Source of the DNA: Labilibaculum sp. DW002
Lineage (GTDB): Bacteria; Bacteroidota; Bacteroidia; Bacteroidales; Marinifilaceae
Assembly (NCBI RefSeq): GCF_029029525.1
Contig: NZ_JAKJSC010000005.1
Location: 186,001-250,000 of the forward strand
DNA length: 64,000 nt
Direction of reading: 5' to 3'
Shown here: in pieces, positions 43,901-53,054 of the stretch
Numbering within the stretch: position 1 is the stretch's first letter
Layout of the letters: each line of letters starts with the position of its first letter
The notes under the pieces: generated by a model
What the model was told of the DNA's origin: nothing
Seen by the model: the letters and a program-made list of their open reading frames with translations, nothing else
Database searches by the model: none
Position numbers and translations under genes: made by a program

Positions 43901-46900
43901 CTGTTAGTTCCGGAGTTTTAGCTTATACAGATTTAACAGCAAGTAGCAACTCTGCCGTTACAAATGCATATATATCGTTTACTGCTACTGGACTAACAGG
44001 AGAGGGATCAGCTACCTTTAATTTAGGACAGAATTCTCCTCCTACAGATTTTGCTGCAGCGATGAGTGCAACTGTTGATGGAACGTTTATAATTACTTTC
44101 ACAAATACAAATGATTGGCAGACAGAAATAACCAGTGTAACATATAATGGAAATGCTGTTGATGCAGCTGCTATTGACACGACTATTGATGGACAAATAA
44201 CATTTGATCCTTCTTTGTCGACAGCATTACAAGTTGCAGGAACAAATGATTTTGTTTTTGTTGCTTCCGGATTTTCAAATTCAAGCTTAACTCAAGAAAT
44301 TGGTCATGGTGTTCCGACAGCAATTAAAGTGAATGTAGAACCAACCGCACCAGCAAGTAATGGTGGTTTATTGGTACAGCAACCCGAAATCATAAGTCAG
44401 GATCAATACCAAAATACTTGTACAGGAGATAATGCTACGACAATATCTGTAGTTAAAGGCGATACTGGTGATTGGACACTTGGAGGTTCACCTAATCAAA
44501 CACTTGCTAATGGAACATTTGTTTACACAGATTTATCTGCAACAAGTGATGCAGCCGTAAGTGGCGCTTTCTTAACTTTTTCATCTGGAAGTTTTTCCGA
44601 TGTTAATTCTGCTAGTTTTGATATTCCAGTTAACGCTGTTCCTTCAATAACTGAGGCAACAAACGCAACTGTTGATAATGAATTCTCAATTAATTTTAAT
44701 GATGATGCTACATGGCGTGGCAATATTACAGATATTCAGTATGATGGTAATTCATTACCAAGCTTGGCTTTTGAAGCTGGAAATGTTGGAAGAATTACCT
44801 TTAAGCCTGCAGAATCAGCTTTATTACAAGTGGCGGGTTCAGAGTTGATAACAATTATTTCTAGTGGCTATGCTAATGCTGAATTTACTCAAGAAATCGG
44901 ACATGGTTCAGTTACTGATTTATTTATTTCGACTCAACCTGTTGGGCCCAATTCTAATGGAGGAAGTTTGGTAACACAACCAATTGTTCATTTGCATGAT
45001 CAATATGATAATATTTGCACGACAGATAATACGACAAATATTTCTTCAGCAACTTCCGGTGGAACGTGGACTTTAGGAGGAACAGGTGATCTTACTTCTT
45101 CAGCTGGTATTTTTACTTTTACAGATTTAACGGCAAGTAGTAGTGCTGAATTAACGACTGCAACAATAACTTTTTCAGCATTTTCTTTAACGGATGTTAT
45201 TTCTGCTGCTTTCACGATACCTTCTTTGGATGCTTCACCTACTTTGCTTGCCTCTTCAACAGCCACAGTTGATGCAAGTTTTGAAGTGACATTTAGTGCA
45301 AATGCTGATTGGCAATTGGCTATTGATTCCATTAGGTATGATTCTAATTTAATTGATCCTGCAGCTTATGATAATTCTCAGTCTGGAAAAATCATATTTG
45401 ATCCTTCTTTAGATTCTGATTTGCAAGTAGCTGACACTAAAGATTTGGTAGTTTATGCTCAAGGATATGCTAATGCTAGTGTATCGCAAGAAATAAAGCA
45501 TGGAGCTGCAAATACTTTAAATATCGTATTAGAGCCTAGTGCTCCTGCAGAAAATGGTGCTTTACTGGCTAATCAACCAGCTATTACCATTCGAGATCAA
45601 TATGGGAATGATTGTACCAGTGAGAATACAATTGAGCTTACTGCTGCTAAAGGAGATACTAATGATTGGAATCTTGGAGGAACTTTGGTAAAGCAAGCTG
45701 TGAATGGTTCGGTTAGTTATTCAGATTTAACTGCTTCTAGTTCTGCTGCTGTTACAGGTGCTTTTATTGCATTTTCGGCAAATGGATTAACGACAGTTAA
45801 TTCTACATCATTCGACATTCCTGATTTAACTGCTGCGCCTGTATTAACAGCTGCAACAGAAGCAAATGTTGATGAAGATTTTACAATTACTTTTACTGAT
45901 AATGCTGCTTGGCGAGATCAGATTACAGAGATTAAATATGGAACAGAGGTTTTACCTGCTGCAGCTTATGATGCTACTGTTGCTGGAGAAATAACCTTTA
46001 AGCCTGCAGAGTCAATTATTTTGCAAGCTGTTGCTAATGAATATCTTTTTATCGTATCAACTTCATTTTTGAAAGATTCAGTGCAACAAGAAATATCGCA
46101 TGGAGCTGCAAGTATGATTGTAATAACAACTCAACCTTTCGGACCACAAAATAATGGAGATGAATTTAGAACTCAACCGATCGTTAAGATTCAAGATCAG
46201 TATTTAAACGATTGTACTACTAATAATGAACAAGAAATTGAAGCTAATGCAACAGGAGGAAGCTGGATTATCGATGGGACTACTTCGATAATGGTAACTA
46301 ACGGGATTGTTGAATTTACCGATCTTACTGCCAGAAGTACAGATCTGGTTTCAGACGCAACAATCACCTTTTCTGGCACAGGACTAACAAGCCAGGAGTC
46401 AGATTCGTTTTTAATTCCAGCACCTCTTTTTGCACCTTCATTAATATCTTCAACTTCTGCTACGGTAGATTCGTTGTTTGATGTAACTTTTTCAACAAAT
46501 GCAGATTGGCAAGGTAATATCGATTCAATATCTTATGGAGGAACTCTTTTAAGTTCTGATGCATTTGATAAGACTCAATCTGGTAAAATTGTATTTGATC
46601 CATCAAAAGATGTTGAAATGCAAGTAGCTGCTACGAAAGAAATTCTGGTTTATTCTAGAGGGTTTCAGGATGCTACTGTTGACCAGGAAATAAAGCATGG
46701 TGTTCCAGATACTTTATTGGTAGAAACTCAGCCAGAAGCTCCATTGATTAATGGTGGTACGTTAGATTTACAGCCTAAAATTTCAGTTCGAGATCAATAT
46801 GATAATGCTTGTTCGGATGAAAATGCATATGAAGTAACAGTTGTGAATGGTGATGGTCAAAATTGGACATTAGGTGGAGCCGTAACTCAGGCAGTTAATG

Positions 46901-49900
46901 GTGGTGTTATCAATTATAAGGATTTATCAGTATCAAGTGATCTTGCAATAACAGGAGCATTTTTAAGCTTCACAGGTGCTGGAATTACATTAGTTAGTTC
47001 TGATCCTTTTGATATTCCAGCATTGCAGAATCCTCCAAATTTATCAGCTCAATTTGATGCAACGGTAGATGCCGATTTTGAATTGGGATTTTTTGGTATA
47101 GATGATTCTTGGCCAACTAGTATCGAAATGATTACTTATGAAGGTGATACATTGCCTAGTTCAGCTTATGATGTAGAGTCTGATAAAATCGTATTCCATG
47201 TGTCGGAAGATACCTTATTGCAAAAAGCGGGTGTGTTTAATATTGCCGTTAAAGCTTTAGGATATAGTGATGCAACAGTAGAGCAAACGGTTGGACATGG
47301 TGTTGCAGCTACAATGAATATTACACAACAACCTCTTGCTCCACCAGCTAATGGTGATTTGTTAGCTCAACAGCCTATTCTAGAATTTTACGATCAATAT
47401 TCTAACTTATGTGATAGTGATAATGAAAGAATTATTACTGTTTCGAGAAATGATGAAGGCGTTTGGGATTTAGCCGGTACGCTCGAAAAAACCGCTGTGG
47501 ATGGTGTTGTTACTTTTGATGATTTATCCGCATTTTCAACAGGTCCGATAACTGGTGCTGAGATTTTATTTAGCTCTACTGATATAGACGGAGTTGTTGC
47601 GGATCCATTTGATATTCCTGATGTTTCATCTCCTCCAGTGTTGAATGCGGCAGTTGGAGCAACAGTAGATAATCCTTTTGTTATTTCGTTTACCGAAGAT
47701 TCTGTTTGGCGAAATCGTATTAATGTAGTAATTGTTAATGATAGTGTTTTAGTTGCGGAGAGTTATGACTTCTCACAAGTTGGAGAGTTGAAGCTGATTC
47801 CTTCTGACTCAGAATTTTTGCAAAAGAATGGAAGCTTTGAAGTAATCGTGCAATCTAGAGGATTTTCTCATGATACTGTACAACAGGATATTCAGCATGG
47901 TGTAGCTGATAGTTTACTAATGTTGAAGCAGCCAACAGCTCCAGAAGTTAATGGAGATCTATTGGCACAACAACCTGAATTGAAATTGGCAGATCAGTAT
48001 TTAAATGATTGTATTACAGATAATACAACCATGGTAAGCGTAGAAAAATATGACAACAAAGCATGGGAGCTGAGTGGAACTTTGGAAGTTTCGGCTGTTG
48101 AAGGTGCGGTTAATTTTACGGATCTTGTTGCAACCAGCGAAATAGCTATCGATTCAGCTTATCTTCAATTCTTATTTTCTGGAGATACCGTCGTTTCAAG
48201 TTTATTTACTTTGCCGGTTCCAATAATTGAATTGACTGCAGCTGCAGATGTTACGGTTGATAATGAATTTACAATTCAAGCTAGTGATAATGCAAGTTGG
48301 AGAGATTCAATATCAGCTATTAGTTTCGCAGGTGAAACTTTGGTAGATACTTCTTATTTAATTGAAGCTGGTAACATTACTTTCTATCCTTCTCTTGATT
48401 CAATATTGCAAATTGCAAGAACAGATACGATTGTAATCGTAGCGAATGGATATGCTAATGCAATGGTTGAACAGATTATTGAACATGGTGTAGCAACAGA
48501 AATGGTATTTGTTGATCAGCCTATTGGGCCGGAAAATAACGGAGATACACTTGCACAACAACCAAAATTACAGTTGCTTGATCAATACAAAAACAATTGT
48601 GATAATGATAATGCAACACAAGTGTTGACAGCAAAGTATTCTGATGGTAGTGATACGGATGTCGTTGACTTATGGGATTTAGGTGGTGTTAAAACAATTA
48701 CTGCTATTGAAGGTCTTGTGAAATATTTGGACTTAACTGCTACAAGTGAAAATAGAGTAGAAGGGGCAAGATTACTTTTTACTTCTGATGCTCTTCCAAA
48801 TGTTGTATCTGATAGTTTTGATATTGTTATTCCACCACCACCAGTAATTGTGGGGAATCCAAATGCCAATGTAGATGAAAGTTTCTTTGTAGAATTTACT
48901 GATAATAAAACGTGGAGATCTTTAATTGATGATATACGTTATGGAATTCGAAGTTTAGAAGGAAGGTATGATATTTCGGTACCAGGTAGGATTACTTTTG
49001 ATCCAACGGTAACATCAATTCTTCAAAAATCTGGAGTTGATTCGATATATATTTATTCTCAAAATTACGATACCGTTCGATTTGAGCAAGTATTGCATCA
49101 TGGAAAATCGAAGTATCTTGTAATTCTGAAGGAACCATCAGCGCCATTAACTAATGGAGATGCCTTTTTAAGACAGCCACAGCTGCAGTTACAAGATCAG
49201 TATAGAAACTATTGCGAAACAGATAACGAAACGCCAATAGCGGTTAAAAAAGGTGATGATGGTGATTGGACACTTTCTGGTACATTCACACAGATTGCAG
49301 TAGAAGGACTAGTTAGCTATACTGATTTGTCAGCAACAAGTACTATGGAAGTTGAGGGGGCACGTCTCGAATTTGAAGGGACTGGTATTATACCAAAACT
49401 TTCTCAGTCATTTACAATTCCAGAGCCACAAGTAAATAGAGCTGGAGAAGCGAATGCTAATCCCGAACTGGTTTGTTATGGCGAAAATTCGAGCATAACA
49501 CTCGTTGGGTTCGATGGAACAATTCAGTGGCAGAAGTACAATGAATTAGATGATGTATTTGTTGATGTAGATGGTGAAACTTCGGAAATCTTCGTTACAG
49601 ATGAAGTTGTTGAAAATGCAATATATCGTGCTATGGTTAGCAAAGAAGGATTTACTACTCAGTATTCCAATGCTGTAACAGTGAGTCCAATAGAAGCTCC
49701 AATCGCTGATTTTACATTCGAAATGGAATACAATCAAGTTGAATTCACAAATTTAAGTGTTAATGCAACTTCGATCGTTTGGGAGTTTGGTGATGGTATG
49801 ATAAGTAGTGATTTTGAGCCAAGCCATTCATTTGTTTTGGATAATTCAGAAGGAACGGGTTATATTGTTACGCTTACAGCTTCCAACGAGGCTTGTCCTG

Positions 49901-50205
49901 ATAGTGAAAAACAGCAACAAATCTTTATCACAACAGGCATAAATGAATTGCTTGCTCAAGAAAGTATTGCCGTTTATCCAAATCCAAGTAGAGGAGAGTT
50001 TTTTGTAGAGCTTTCTAATTCAGATAAAGATGGGGTGTTGAGAATATTTGATCAGTCAGGTAAAGTGGTTGCGACGCGTAAATTAGAGCCGTCACTTAAT
50101 AAAAACCGAATACCATTTGACCTGTCGAATTTAAATGCTGGAATTTATTTCCTTACCATTCGATATACCGATAAGGTAGTACGAACGAAACTGGTTATTC
50201 AATAA
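40936..50205 (+). CDS. Giant T9SS-secreted repeat protein, 3089 aa
   Basis: Signal peptide, residues 1-20 (ending LFAQ). Then 14 tandem units of about 200 aa. In each, the first half (ATVDxxFxIxF, conserved Trp, YxG, ITFxPS, LQxA, YxxAxVxQ-IxHG) resembles DUF1533/Shr-like hemoglobin-interacting domains. The second half (QPxAPxxNGGxLxxQP, DQYxNxC, GxWxLGG, YTDLxATS, FxIP) resembles invasin/Ig-like repeats. One Cys per unit recurs in DQYxNxC. From about residue 2830: an Ig-like domain, a PKD domain (VWEFGDG) and a type A sorting domain (VYPNPSRGEFFVEL to the end). It is exported by T9SS and probably an adhesin or surface filament. Heme binding is possible from DUF1533 but the signal is only resemblance. 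Confidence 0.85.
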   Translation: MKKYLLLGYLCVFSTILFAQLDPPVLTANGSATVDASFVITFTEVAGWEAVTSPEPIVTYNGVTLTKDTDYTLSYDPNELTLIPSGGNTALQTSATANVTIDVDGYNQAIVEQIIGHGVPTKLGVETEPVADIVNGSAFSTQPEIEVQDQYGNRCTSDGPREITVAKADGGTWTLGGTLVQNADTGLLTYSDLSATSNVVVSTAQISFSADVTAVNSATFNIPLTSPPPLTAGTDNDIDSDIVILFTDDGNWADSIQTLSYRGTVLTVTTDYVVDKGVGTISLKPGGGNSVLQAAGAGNVEITANTYSVATVSQTLTHGAASQLSITTQPTAPTSNGGALATQPILQLKDQYNNNCTTDGTSIVTLSETGDGTWTVDGTNPTASSGIITFTDLTASSNVEVANATLTFEIASFTLASDAFTIPVNPSPALTAATDPTVDANFNINYANDATWETSIASVSYNGSSLALGTDYTIDTGSNFITFIPSGGNSELQTPHDVSTNSEILIVANGYADATINQNLIHGAASQLSITTQPTAPGSNGGALATQPILNLQDQYGNLCTTDDVSTVTLSETGDGTWTVDGTNPTASSGIITYTDLTASSNVEVANATLTFEIASFTLASDAFTIPVNPFPALTAATDPTVDANFNINYANDVTWETSITSVSYNGASLVLGTDYTIDTGSDFITFIPSGGNSELQTPHDGSTNSEILIVANGYADATINQNLIHGAASQFLITTQPTAPGSNGGVLVTQPVLQLKDQYNNNCTTDGTSTVTLSETGDGTWTVDGTNPAASTGVITFTDLTATSDVKVDNATITFDLGSFSLESNAFIIDVNAAPTLTAALGATVDDPFEISYSDNVYWESNIDSIKFNGNIVPLSAYSFNSTTNKITFTPSADPSLQTAISANLEIFVATYGVASVTQEIGHGAAAKIAMQVEPVASAVNGDPFTTQPIVEIQDQYDNVCTTNSSVSITASEDDPGSWTLGGAKVGTVSSGVLAYTDLTASSNSAVTNAYISFTATGLTGEGSATFNLGQNSPPTDFAAAMSATVDGTFIITFTNTNDWQTEITSVTYNGNAVDAAAIDTTIDGQITFDPSLSTALQVAGTNDFVFVASGFSNSSLTQEIGHGVPTAIKVNVEPTAPASNGGLLVQQPEIISQDQYQNTCTGDNATTISVVKGDTGDWTLGGSPNQTLANGTFVYTDLSATSDAAVSGAFLTFSSGSFSDVNSASFDIPVNAVPSITEATNATVDNEFSINFNDDATWRGNITDIQYDGNSLPSLAFEAGNVGRITFKPAESALLQVAGSELITIISSGYANAEFTQEIGHGSVTDLFISTQPVGPNSNGGSLVTQPIVHLHDQYDNICTTDNTTNISSATSGGTWTLGGTGDLTSSAGIFTFTDLTASSSAELTTATITFSAFSLTDVISAAFTIPSLDASPTLLASSTATVDASFEVTFSANADWQLAIDSIRYDSNLIDPAAYDNSQSGKIIFDPSLDSDLQVADTKDLVVYAQGYANASVSQEIKHGAANTLNIVLEPSAPAENGALLANQPAITIRDQYGNDCTSENTIELTAAKGDTNDWNLGGTLVKQAVNGSVSYSDLTASSSAAVTGAFIAFSANGLTTVNSTSFDIPDLTAAPVLTAATEANVDEDFTITFTDNAAWRDQITEIKYGTEVLPAAAYDATVAGEITFKPAESIILQAVANEYLFIVSTSFLKDSVQQEISHGAASMIVITTQPFGPQNNGDEFRTQPIVKIQDQYLNDCTTNNEQEIEANATGGSWIIDGTTSIMVTNGIVEFTDLTARSTDLVSDATITFSGTGLTSQESDSFLIPAPLFAPSLISSTSATVDSLFDVTFSTNADWQGNIDSISYGGTLLSSDAFDKTQSGKIVFDPSKDVEMQVAATKEILVYSRGFQDATVDQEIKHGVPDTLLVETQPEAPLINGGTLDLQPKISVRDQYDNACSDENAYEVTVVNGDGQNWTLGGAVTQAVNGGVINYKDLSVSSDLAITGAFLSFTGAGITLVSSDPFDIPALQNPPNLSAQFDATVDADFELGFFGIDDSWPTSIEMITYEGDTLPSSAYDVESDKIVFHVSEDTLLQKAGVFNIAVKALGYSDATVEQTVGHGVAATMNITQQPLAPPANGDLLAQQPILEFYDQYSNLCDSDNERIITVSRNDEGVWDLAGTLEKTAVDGVVTFDDLSAFSTGPITGAEILFSSTDIDGVVADPFDIPDVSSPPVLNAAVGATVDNPFVISFTEDSVWRNRINVVIVNDSVLVAESYDFSQVGELKLIPSDSEFLQKNGSFEVIVQSRGFSHDTVQQDIQHGVADSLLMLKQPTAPEVNGDLLAQQPELKLADQYLNDCITDNTTMVSVEKYDNKAWELSGTLEVSAVEGAVNFTDLVATSEIAIDSAYLQFLFSGDTVVSSLFTLPVPIIELTAAADVTVDNEFTIQASDNASWRDSISAISFAGETLVDTSYLIEAGNITFYPSLDSILQIARTDTIVIVANGYANAMVEQIIEHGVATEMVFVDQPIGPENNGDTLAQQPKLQLLDQYKNNCDNDNATQVLTAKYSDGSDTDVVDLWDLGGVKTITAIEGLVKYLDLTATSENRVEGARLLFTSDALPNVVSDSFDIVIPPPPVIVGNPNANVDESFFVEFTDNKTWRSLIDDIRYGIRSLEGRYDISVPGRITFDPTVTSILQKSGVDSIYIYSQNYDTVRFEQVLHHGKSKYLVILKEPSAPLTNGDAFLRQPQLQLQDQYRNYCETDNETPIAVKKGDDGDWTLSGTFTQIAVEGLVSYTDLSATSTMEVEGARLEFEGTGIIPKLSQSFTIPEPQVNRAGEANANPELVCYGENSSITLVGFDGTIQWQKYNELDDVFVDVDGETSEIFVTDEVVENAIYRAMVSKEGFTTQYSNAVTVSPIEAPIADFTFEMEYNQVEFTNLSVNATSIVWEFGDGMISSDFEPSHSFVLDNSEGTGYIVTLTASNEACPDSEKQQQIFITTGINELLAQESIAVYPNPSRGEFFVELSNSDKDGVLRIFDQSGKVVATRKLEPSLNKNRIPFDLSNLNAGIYFLTIRYTDKVVRTKLVIQ
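41893..43250 (+). repeat. Near-identical 612-bp tandem repeat inside the giant gene
   Basis: Units 2b to 4 are almost the same at base level with an offset of exactly 612 bp (for example GCAGCAAGCC at 41893 and 42505). Other units are strongly diverged. This marks a recent duplication. Confidence 0.85.
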
Positions 50206-50247
50206 GAGACTCTCGCTGTAAAAATGATATTGTAATTAGAGTGCATG

Positions 50248-50303
50248 AATAGCAATTTTGCTGCAGGACAATTTGTCCTCACGGCAAGCTTGCTATTTTT
50301 TTA
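50248..50303 (+). terminator. Long hairpin terminator after the giant gene
   Basis: Outer arms AATAGCAA...TTTGCTG and CGGCAAGCTTGCTATT enclose an inner perfect AGGACAA/TTGTCCT stem; a run of seven T follows. Confidence 0.8.
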
Positions 50304-50384
50304 TAGTCTTTTTTCAAAGAAATAATAACACCAGGTGTGATTATTAGAAAAGTAAATATTCTAATGTTTAATAGAATATTTTAA

Positions 50385-50392
50385 TAAATTTG
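50385..50392 (+). promoter_or_regulatory. Candidate -7 element for the double TonB gene
   Basis: TAAATTTG matches TAnnTTTG, 65 nt before the start codon. The -33 box is not clean. Confidence 0.4.
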
Positions 50393-50457
50393 TTAAGACT
50401 AATTAATGTTGATTTATATAAGTCAACAGGAACCTACTAATCCAAAAAAGATCACAC

Positions 50458-51516
50458 ATGAAGAAAACTTTTTTACTATTGATTTTTGCGTTTGTTATTC
50501 TAGAAGGTTTTTCTCAAGCAGAAAACTCTAATTCAACGAATGCAAAAAGCCTAGAAGATGTTCTTAAAAAAACATTAGGTAATCTTATTATTCAAACAAT
50601 ACCATCCGCTGTGAATATTGAAATACCTCAAATGGGTATTAAAGGGAATAAAACTCAAGATTCTTTAATTTTAGAAGAGATTCATACAGGTAAGTATGAT
50701 CTTATTTTTAGATTTAAAAAGAAGAAATTTAAATGTTCAGTTGAGGTTTTGGATCAGAAGACGATTCATGTTTTAGTTGATGTTAAAAAGAAGAAATTTA
50801 GTGCTAAAGAAATAAACTATAAACCACACTTGCCAGATCCAGTGCCAATTGATCCAAATGAGGTCTTTGTTATTGTTGATGATATGCCTGAATTTCCGGG
50901 TGGACAAACTGAGTTGCAAAAATGGATTGCAATGAATGTAAACTACCCATTAAAGGCAATACAGAATGGAATTACAGGACGGGTTTTTACTAGTTGTGTC
51001 ATAAATCAAGAGGGAAAGGTTGAAAATGTAAAAGTAATAAGATCAGTAAATCCTGATCTTGATGCTGAAGCGGTAAGAGTTATTACTAGCATGCCAACTT
51101 GGAAACCAGGAAGGCAAAATGGTCAATTAGCTAAAGTATCCTACACATTTCCAATTAATTTTCAATTGTCGGATCCTACTCCAGTTAAGAAAGATACAAG
51201 TGAGGTATTTGTTATTGTTGATGAAATGCCCGAATTTCCAGGAGGTTCGAATGAATGCCAAAAATGGATTGCAATGAATGTAGAGTATCCAGAAAGAGCA
51301 ATGCTAAATGGAGTGATGGGAAAGGTATATATTAGTTTTGTGATTAATAAGGATGGCATGGTTGAAAGCGTGAAAGTTATTCGATCTGTAGATCCAGATC
51401 TTGATAGCGCAGCAGTGAAAGTTATTAGTAATATGCCGATTTGGAAGCCCGGACGGCATGGAGGAGAATTGGCTAAGGTTTCTTTTACATTTCCAATCAG
51501 TTTTTATATGGAATGA
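50458..51516 (+). CDS. Periplasmic protein with PEGA-like and two TonB C-terminal domains
   Basis: 352 aa. Signal peptide (residues 1-19, ending GFSQ). A PEGA-like domain follows (GNLIIQTIPSAVNIEI, HTGKYDLIFRFKKKKF). Two TonB_C domains come next, each starting EVFVIVD-[DE]-MPEFPGG, then KWIAMNV-x-YP and WKPGR. They are about 100 aa each and very similar. There is no N-terminal membrane anchor with ExbD-contacting SxxxH helix and no Pro-rich linker, so it is not a canonical energy transducer. The TonB domains may compete for, or be recruited by, TonB-box proteins. It follows the giant gene with a terminator between. Confidence 0.85.
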   Translation: MKKTFLLLIFAFVILEGFSQAENSNSTNAKSLEDVLKKTLGNLIIQTIPSAVNIEIPQMGIKGNKTQDSLILEEIHTGKYDLIFRFKKKKFKCSVEVLDQKTIHVLVDVKKKKFSAKEINYKPHLPDPVPIDPNEVFVIVDDMPEFPGGQTELQKWIAMNVNYPLKAIQNGITGRVFTSCVINQEGKVENVKVIRSVNPDLDAEAVRVITSMPTWKPGRQNGQLAKVSYTFPINFQLSDPTPVKKDTSEVFVIVDEMPEFPGGSNECQKWIAMNVEYPERAMLNGVMGKVYISFVINKDGMVESVKVIRSVDPDLDSAAVKVISNMPIWKPGRHGGELAKVSFTFPISFYME

Positions 51517-51548
51517 TAGGTATTTAAAATGAATTTTTAAATATAAAA

Positions 51549-51575
51549 AAAAGGCTTTCCATCGGAAAGCCTTTT
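51549..51575. terminator. Bidirectional terminator
   Basis: AAAAGGCTTTCC/GGAAAGCCTTTT (51549-51560 with 51564-51575) between the convergent TonB-domain gene and rocD. Confidence 0.93.
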
Positions 51576-51595
51576 CTATTTTATAATGATTTCGC

Positions 51596-52828
51596 TTATT
51601 CGAATTCTGCCATTGTTTTCTTAATGATCTCAATCGCTTCGCGAAGTTGAGTTTCATTGATTGTCAATGGAGGAGCAAAACGAATGATATGTCCATGAGT
51701 TGGCTTAGCTAACATACCATTGTCGCGAAGACGCATACACACATCCCAAGCTGTTTTACCACCTTTAGGCTTAATAACAATTGCATTAAGAAGACCTTTA
51801 CCACGTACCAGCTCAATCATGTCAGACTTAACAGCTGATAATTCTTCACGGAAAATCTGTCCCATTGCCTCAGCATTCTCAGCCAGTTTTTCGTCTTTTA
51901 CAACTTCAAGAGCTGCCATTGCAACCTCACAAGCAATTGGGTTACCACCAAAAGTAGAACCGTGCTCACCTGGCTTAATAACAAGCATGATATCGTCATC
52001 TGCAAGTACTGCAGATACAGGTACAACACCACCTGAAATTGCTTTTCCAAGAATCAATACGTCCGGACGAACACCTTCGTGATCAACAGCTAATAACTTA
52101 CCTGTACGAGCAATCCCCGTTTGAACCTCATCAGCTACGAACAATACGTTATTCTCTTTACATAGCGCTGAAGCTTTCTTTAAAAATCCATTCTCCGGTA
52201 CATAAACACCAGCCTCACCCTGAATAGGCTCAACTAAGAATGCACATACGTTAGGATCTTTCAACTCTTTAGCCAATGCATCAACATCGTTGTAAGGAAT
52301 AGAAACAAAACCTGGTGTGAATGGACCAAATCCTTTATATGAATCCGGATCGTTAGACATAGAAACAATTGTAACCGTACGTCCGTGGAAGTTACCATCA
52401 CATACAATTATCTTAGCCTCATTCTCAGGAATACCTTTTACATCGTACCCCCAACGACGAACAAGCTTAATAGCTGTTTCATCAGCTTCAGCCCCCGTGT
52501 TCATTGGTAATACTTTATCATATCCGAAATACTTAGTTACGTATTCCTCATATTTTCCTAAGTTGTTACTATAGAATGCACGAGAAGTTAGAGTTAACTT
52601 TTGTGCTTGCTCCATCATAGCTCCAATAATTTTTGGATGACAGTGCCCTTGATTAACAGCTGAATACGCTGAAAGGAAATCGTAGTATTTTTTTCCATCA
52701 GTATCCCAAACATGTACGCCTTCTCCTCTTTCTAATACTACTGGAAGTGGATGGTAGTTGTGAGCTCCAAATTGTGACTCTTTTTCCATGTAGTCTTTAG
52801 CAGTCATGGAAATTGTTGTATTAGACAT
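51596..52828 (-). CDS. rocD: Ornithine--oxo-acid aminotransferase
   Basis: 410 aa, class III PLP-dependent transaminase. It converts ornithine and 2-oxoglutarate to glutamate-5-semialdehyde and glutamate. [54 protein letters not shown] and [15 protein letters not shown] are typical of OAT, and the PLP lysine is in [16 protein letters not shown]. The wording fits OAT better than acetylornithine transaminase. No other proline or arginine genes are near. Start at ATG 52828. Confidence 0.94.
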   Translation of the reverse strand: MSNTTISMTAKDYMEKESQFGAHNYHPLPVVLERGEGVHVWDTDGKKYYDFLSAYSAVNQGHCHPKIIGAMMEQAQKLTLTSRAFYSNNLGKYEEYVTKYFGYDKVLPMNTGAEADETAIKLVRRWGYDVKGIPENEAKIIVCDGNFHGRTVTIVSMSNDPDSYKGFGPFTPGFVSIPYNDVDALAKELKDPNVCAFLVEPIQGEAGVYVPENGFLKKASALCKENNVLFVADEVQTGIARTGKLLAVDHEGVRPDVLILGKAISGGVVPVSAVLADDDIMLVIKPGEHGSTFGGNPIACEVAMAALEVVKDEKLAENAEAMGQIFREELSAVKSDMIELVRGKGLLNAIVIKPKGGKTAWDVCMRLRDNGMLAKPTHGHIIRFAPPLTINETQLREAIEIIKKTMAEFE

Positions 52829-52952
52829 AATTGTGAAATTTAAAAGATTTGTATTTTAGGATTAAACTCTTAAAATCCGATACGCCAAATTTGCAATTAT
52901 TTTTTTATCTACCAACACTTTTGAAAGATTTTTTTATTTGTAATGTTAAAAA

Positions 52953-52982
52953 AATAAAAAAGCCCTATGTTATCATAAGGCT
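52953..52982 (-). terminator. Terminator of the PAS hybrid kinase
   Basis: On the minus strand AGCCTTATG/CATAGGGCT with one mismatch, followed by TTTTTTATTTTTTT. Confidence 0.75.
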
Positions 52983-53054
52983 CTATATTAAATAAGGTGT
53001 TTTTTTATGATTATAAATAATTGTTCTGTTTTCAATGGAATCACCTGCTCTCCT

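Noticed and set aside
41985-48869. Several open frames of 60-110 codons on the minus strand opposite the giant gene
   Set aside because: They recur at the same place in each repeat unit and are shadows of the codon pattern of the repeats, with no family likeness.
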